Assembly (NCBI GenBank): GCA_017997515.1
Contig: JAGOEY010000089.1
Span: 1 to 6,924 of the forward strand
Length of the DNA stretch: 6,924 bases
From: Burkholderiaceae bacterium
GTDB lineage: Bacteria; Pseudomonadota; Gammaproteobacteria; Burkholderiales; Burkholderiaceae
Reading direction: 5' to 3'
The notes below the pieces were generated by a model that made no database searches, was not told the DNA's origin, and saw only the letters and a program-made list of their open reading frames with translations. Both the position numbers and the translations under genes were made by a program. Below, piece by piece: positions 5,934-6,924 of the stretch (positions are counted from its first letter, which is position 1; each line of letters opens with the position of its first letter).

Positions 5934-6050
5934 TTACTGCGACAGCAAAGCCATCTTGACGAAGAAGCCGATAAAAAACACCACGGCAATGGACGCAAGG
6001 ATGAGGCCCATGCGGCGGTTGTTTTTCTTTTGCTCTGGGGTCATGGCCAT
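5934..6050 (-). CDS. Cytochrome oxidase small assembly protein (38 aa)
   Basis: This very short gene lies between ctaD and ctaG. It encodes 38 residues: a basic, polar N-terminus (MAMTPEQKKNNRRMG) followed by one hydrophobic span (about 15-31), ending VKMALLSQ. It corresponds to the small assembly protein that betaproteobacteria carry at this position. The composition fits a single-pass membrane peptide with its N-terminus in the cytoplasm. The ATG at 6050 lies 7 bases after the ctaD stop, and the TAA is 10 bases before ctaG, so the peptide is embedded in a co-transcribed unit. A second ATG at 6044 (MTPEQKK) is an alternative start. No strong Shine-Dalgarno is visible. Its biochemical role is not known to me beyond association with oxidase biogenesis. 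Confidence 0.85.
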   Translation of the reverse strand: MAMTPEQKKNNRRMGLILASIAVVFFIGFFVKMALLSQ

Positions 6051-6057
6051 GTCCGGA

Positions 6058-6924
6058 TCAACCGATCACGCGGGTCGCAGTTGCGTCCAGCTTGGGTGGG
6101 TTCTCAAAGGTGTGGAACGGTGCGGGCGACGGCACTTCCCATTCCAGGCCTTCGGCAGCTTCCCACGGTTTTTGGGGTGCTGGCTCACCCTTGCCACGCA
6201 TGGCGGGGAGAACGATACACACGAAGAAGTACACCTGCGCGATACCGAATGCAAAACCACCCACCGACGCAATGGCGTTGAAGTCGGCAAACTGCATCGG
6301 GTAGTCGGCATACCGGCGTGGCATACCGGCCAGGCCCAGGAAGTGCATCGGGAAGAAGGTGATGTTGAACGCAATCAGCGACCACCAGAAGTGGATCTTG
6401 CCGCGGGTCTCGGAGTACATCACACCGGTCCACTTGGGGGCCCAGTAGTAGTAACCGGAGAACATGGCGAACAGCGAACCTGCCACCAGCACATAGTGGA
6501 AGTGGGCCACCACGTAGTAGGTGTCCTGCAGCTGGATATCGATCGGTGCCACAGCCAGGATCAGGCCGGTGAAACCACCCATGGTGAACACAAAGATGAA
6601 GCCCACGGCAAACAGCATCGGGGTTTCAAACGTCATGGAGCCGCGCCACATAGTGGCAACCCAGTTGAAAATCTTCACGGCGGTCGGCACGGCAATCAGC
6701 ATCGTGGCGTACATGAAGAACAGCTGGCCCGTCACCGGCATACCGGTGGTAAACATGTGGTGCGCCCACACGATGAACGACAGGATGGCAATCGACGAGG
6801 TGGCGTACACCATCGAGGCGTAACCAAACAGCTTCTTGCGGGCAAAAGCGGGAACCACCTGGCTGATGATGCCGAAGGCCGGCAAGATCATGATGTACAC
6901 CTCGGGGTGGCCGAAGAACCAGAA
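6058..6924 (-). CDS. ctaD: Cytochrome c oxidase subunit I, C-terminal part (5' end outside window)
   Basis: This is the catalytic heme-copper subunit of aa3 oxidase, which reduces O2 at the heme a3-CuB centre and pumps protons. Only the C-terminal 288 residues are present, and the frame runs open to the window edge. Visible features, numbered within the fragment, are GHPEVY (5-10, CuB-ligand His6 and the cross-linked Tyr10), [12 protein letters not shown] (52-63, CuB ligands His55 and His56), [11 protein letters not shown] (78-88, with the K-channel lysine Lys84), [17 protein letters not shown] (134-150, heme a3 and heme a ligands His141 and His143) and [15 protein letters not shown] (195-209). 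All expected metal ligands in this portion are intact. A GTG at 6900 is an internal valine codon, not the start. Subunit II (ctaC) would be expected further upstream, outside the window. Confidence 0.97.
   Translation of the reverse strand, partial: FWFFGHPEVYIMILPAFGIISQVVPAFARKKLFGYASMVYATSSIAILSFIVWAHHMFTTGMPVTGQLFFMYATMLIAVPTAVKIFNWVATMWRGSMTFETPMLFAVGFIFVFTMGGFTGLILAVAPIDIQLQDTYYVVAHFHYVLVAGSLFAMFSGYYYWAPKWTGVMYSETRGKIHFWWSLIAFNITFFPMHFLGLAGMPRRYADYPMQFADFNAIASVGGFAFGIAQVYFFVCIVLPAMRGKGEPAPQKPWEAAEGLEWEVPSPAPFHTFENPPKLDATATRVIG

Noticed and set aside
5924..5998. Upstream extension of ctaG by 25 codons
   Set aside because: The added residues are not typical of Cox11 N-termini and overlap the 38-residue assembly gene in another frame. 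The ATG at 5923 matches the family.
1..6924. CRISPR array, tRNA or rRNA gene, insertion sequence, toxin-antitoxin or defence genes
   Set aside because: Apart from the short repeats described, the window is filled by oxidase structural and assembly genes. No spaced direct-repeat array, RNA gene fold, transposase or defence-type protein was seen.

Overview
The window holds part of an aa3-type cytochrome c oxidase (complex IV) gene cluster from a GC-rich betaproteobacterium. The gene order, the protein signatures (DUF2970 and DUF2909 small membrane proteins, a 38-residue oxidase assembly peptide) and two kinds of short dispersed-repeat-like sequence point to Burkholderiales, most likely Comamonadaceae (a Rhodoferax- or Polaromonas-like organism). 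That placement is inferred from recognition of the families, not from a search.

Layout. Nearly everything is on the minus strand, so transcription runs from the right edge to the left. Right block (6924 to 4142): ctaD (subunit I, C-terminal 288 residues only; the 5' part lies outside), a 38-codon small assembly gene, ctaG (Cox11-type copper chaperone), a DUF2970 single-span membrane protein, and ctaE (subunit III). A symmetrical hairpin with A and T tracts (4097-4123) closes this block. It also ends a short plus-strand gene for a twin-transmembrane DUF2909 protein (3847-4065). Left block (3831 to 43): surf1 with a GTG start, an Sco/thioredoxin-like membrane protein overlapping surf1 by 68 bases, a 177-base gap filled largely by a multi-hairpin repeat-like element, then ctaA (heme A synthase) and ctaB (heme O synthase), which overlap by 4 bases. 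About 42 bases remain to the left of ctaB.

How the genes work together. CtaB farnesylates heme B to heme O, and CtaA oxidises heme O to heme A. SURF1 assists heme A insertion into CtaD. CtaG delivers copper to CuB in CtaD. The Sco-like protein probably acts as a copper or thiol factor, perhaps for CuA in subunit II, whose gene is expected just upstream of ctaD. CtaE completes the core enzyme. The small proteins (38 aa, DUF2970, DUF2909) are conserved companions of unknown mechanism.

Novelty. I found no undescribed defence, mobile or regulatory system. The points most worth a second look are an apparent dispersed repeat read in frame inside surf1, a three-hairpin repeat element between the sco-like gene and ctaA, the surf1/DUF2909 start-to-start junction (no room for a conventional leader on either side), and the poorly characterised small or divergent assembly proteins.
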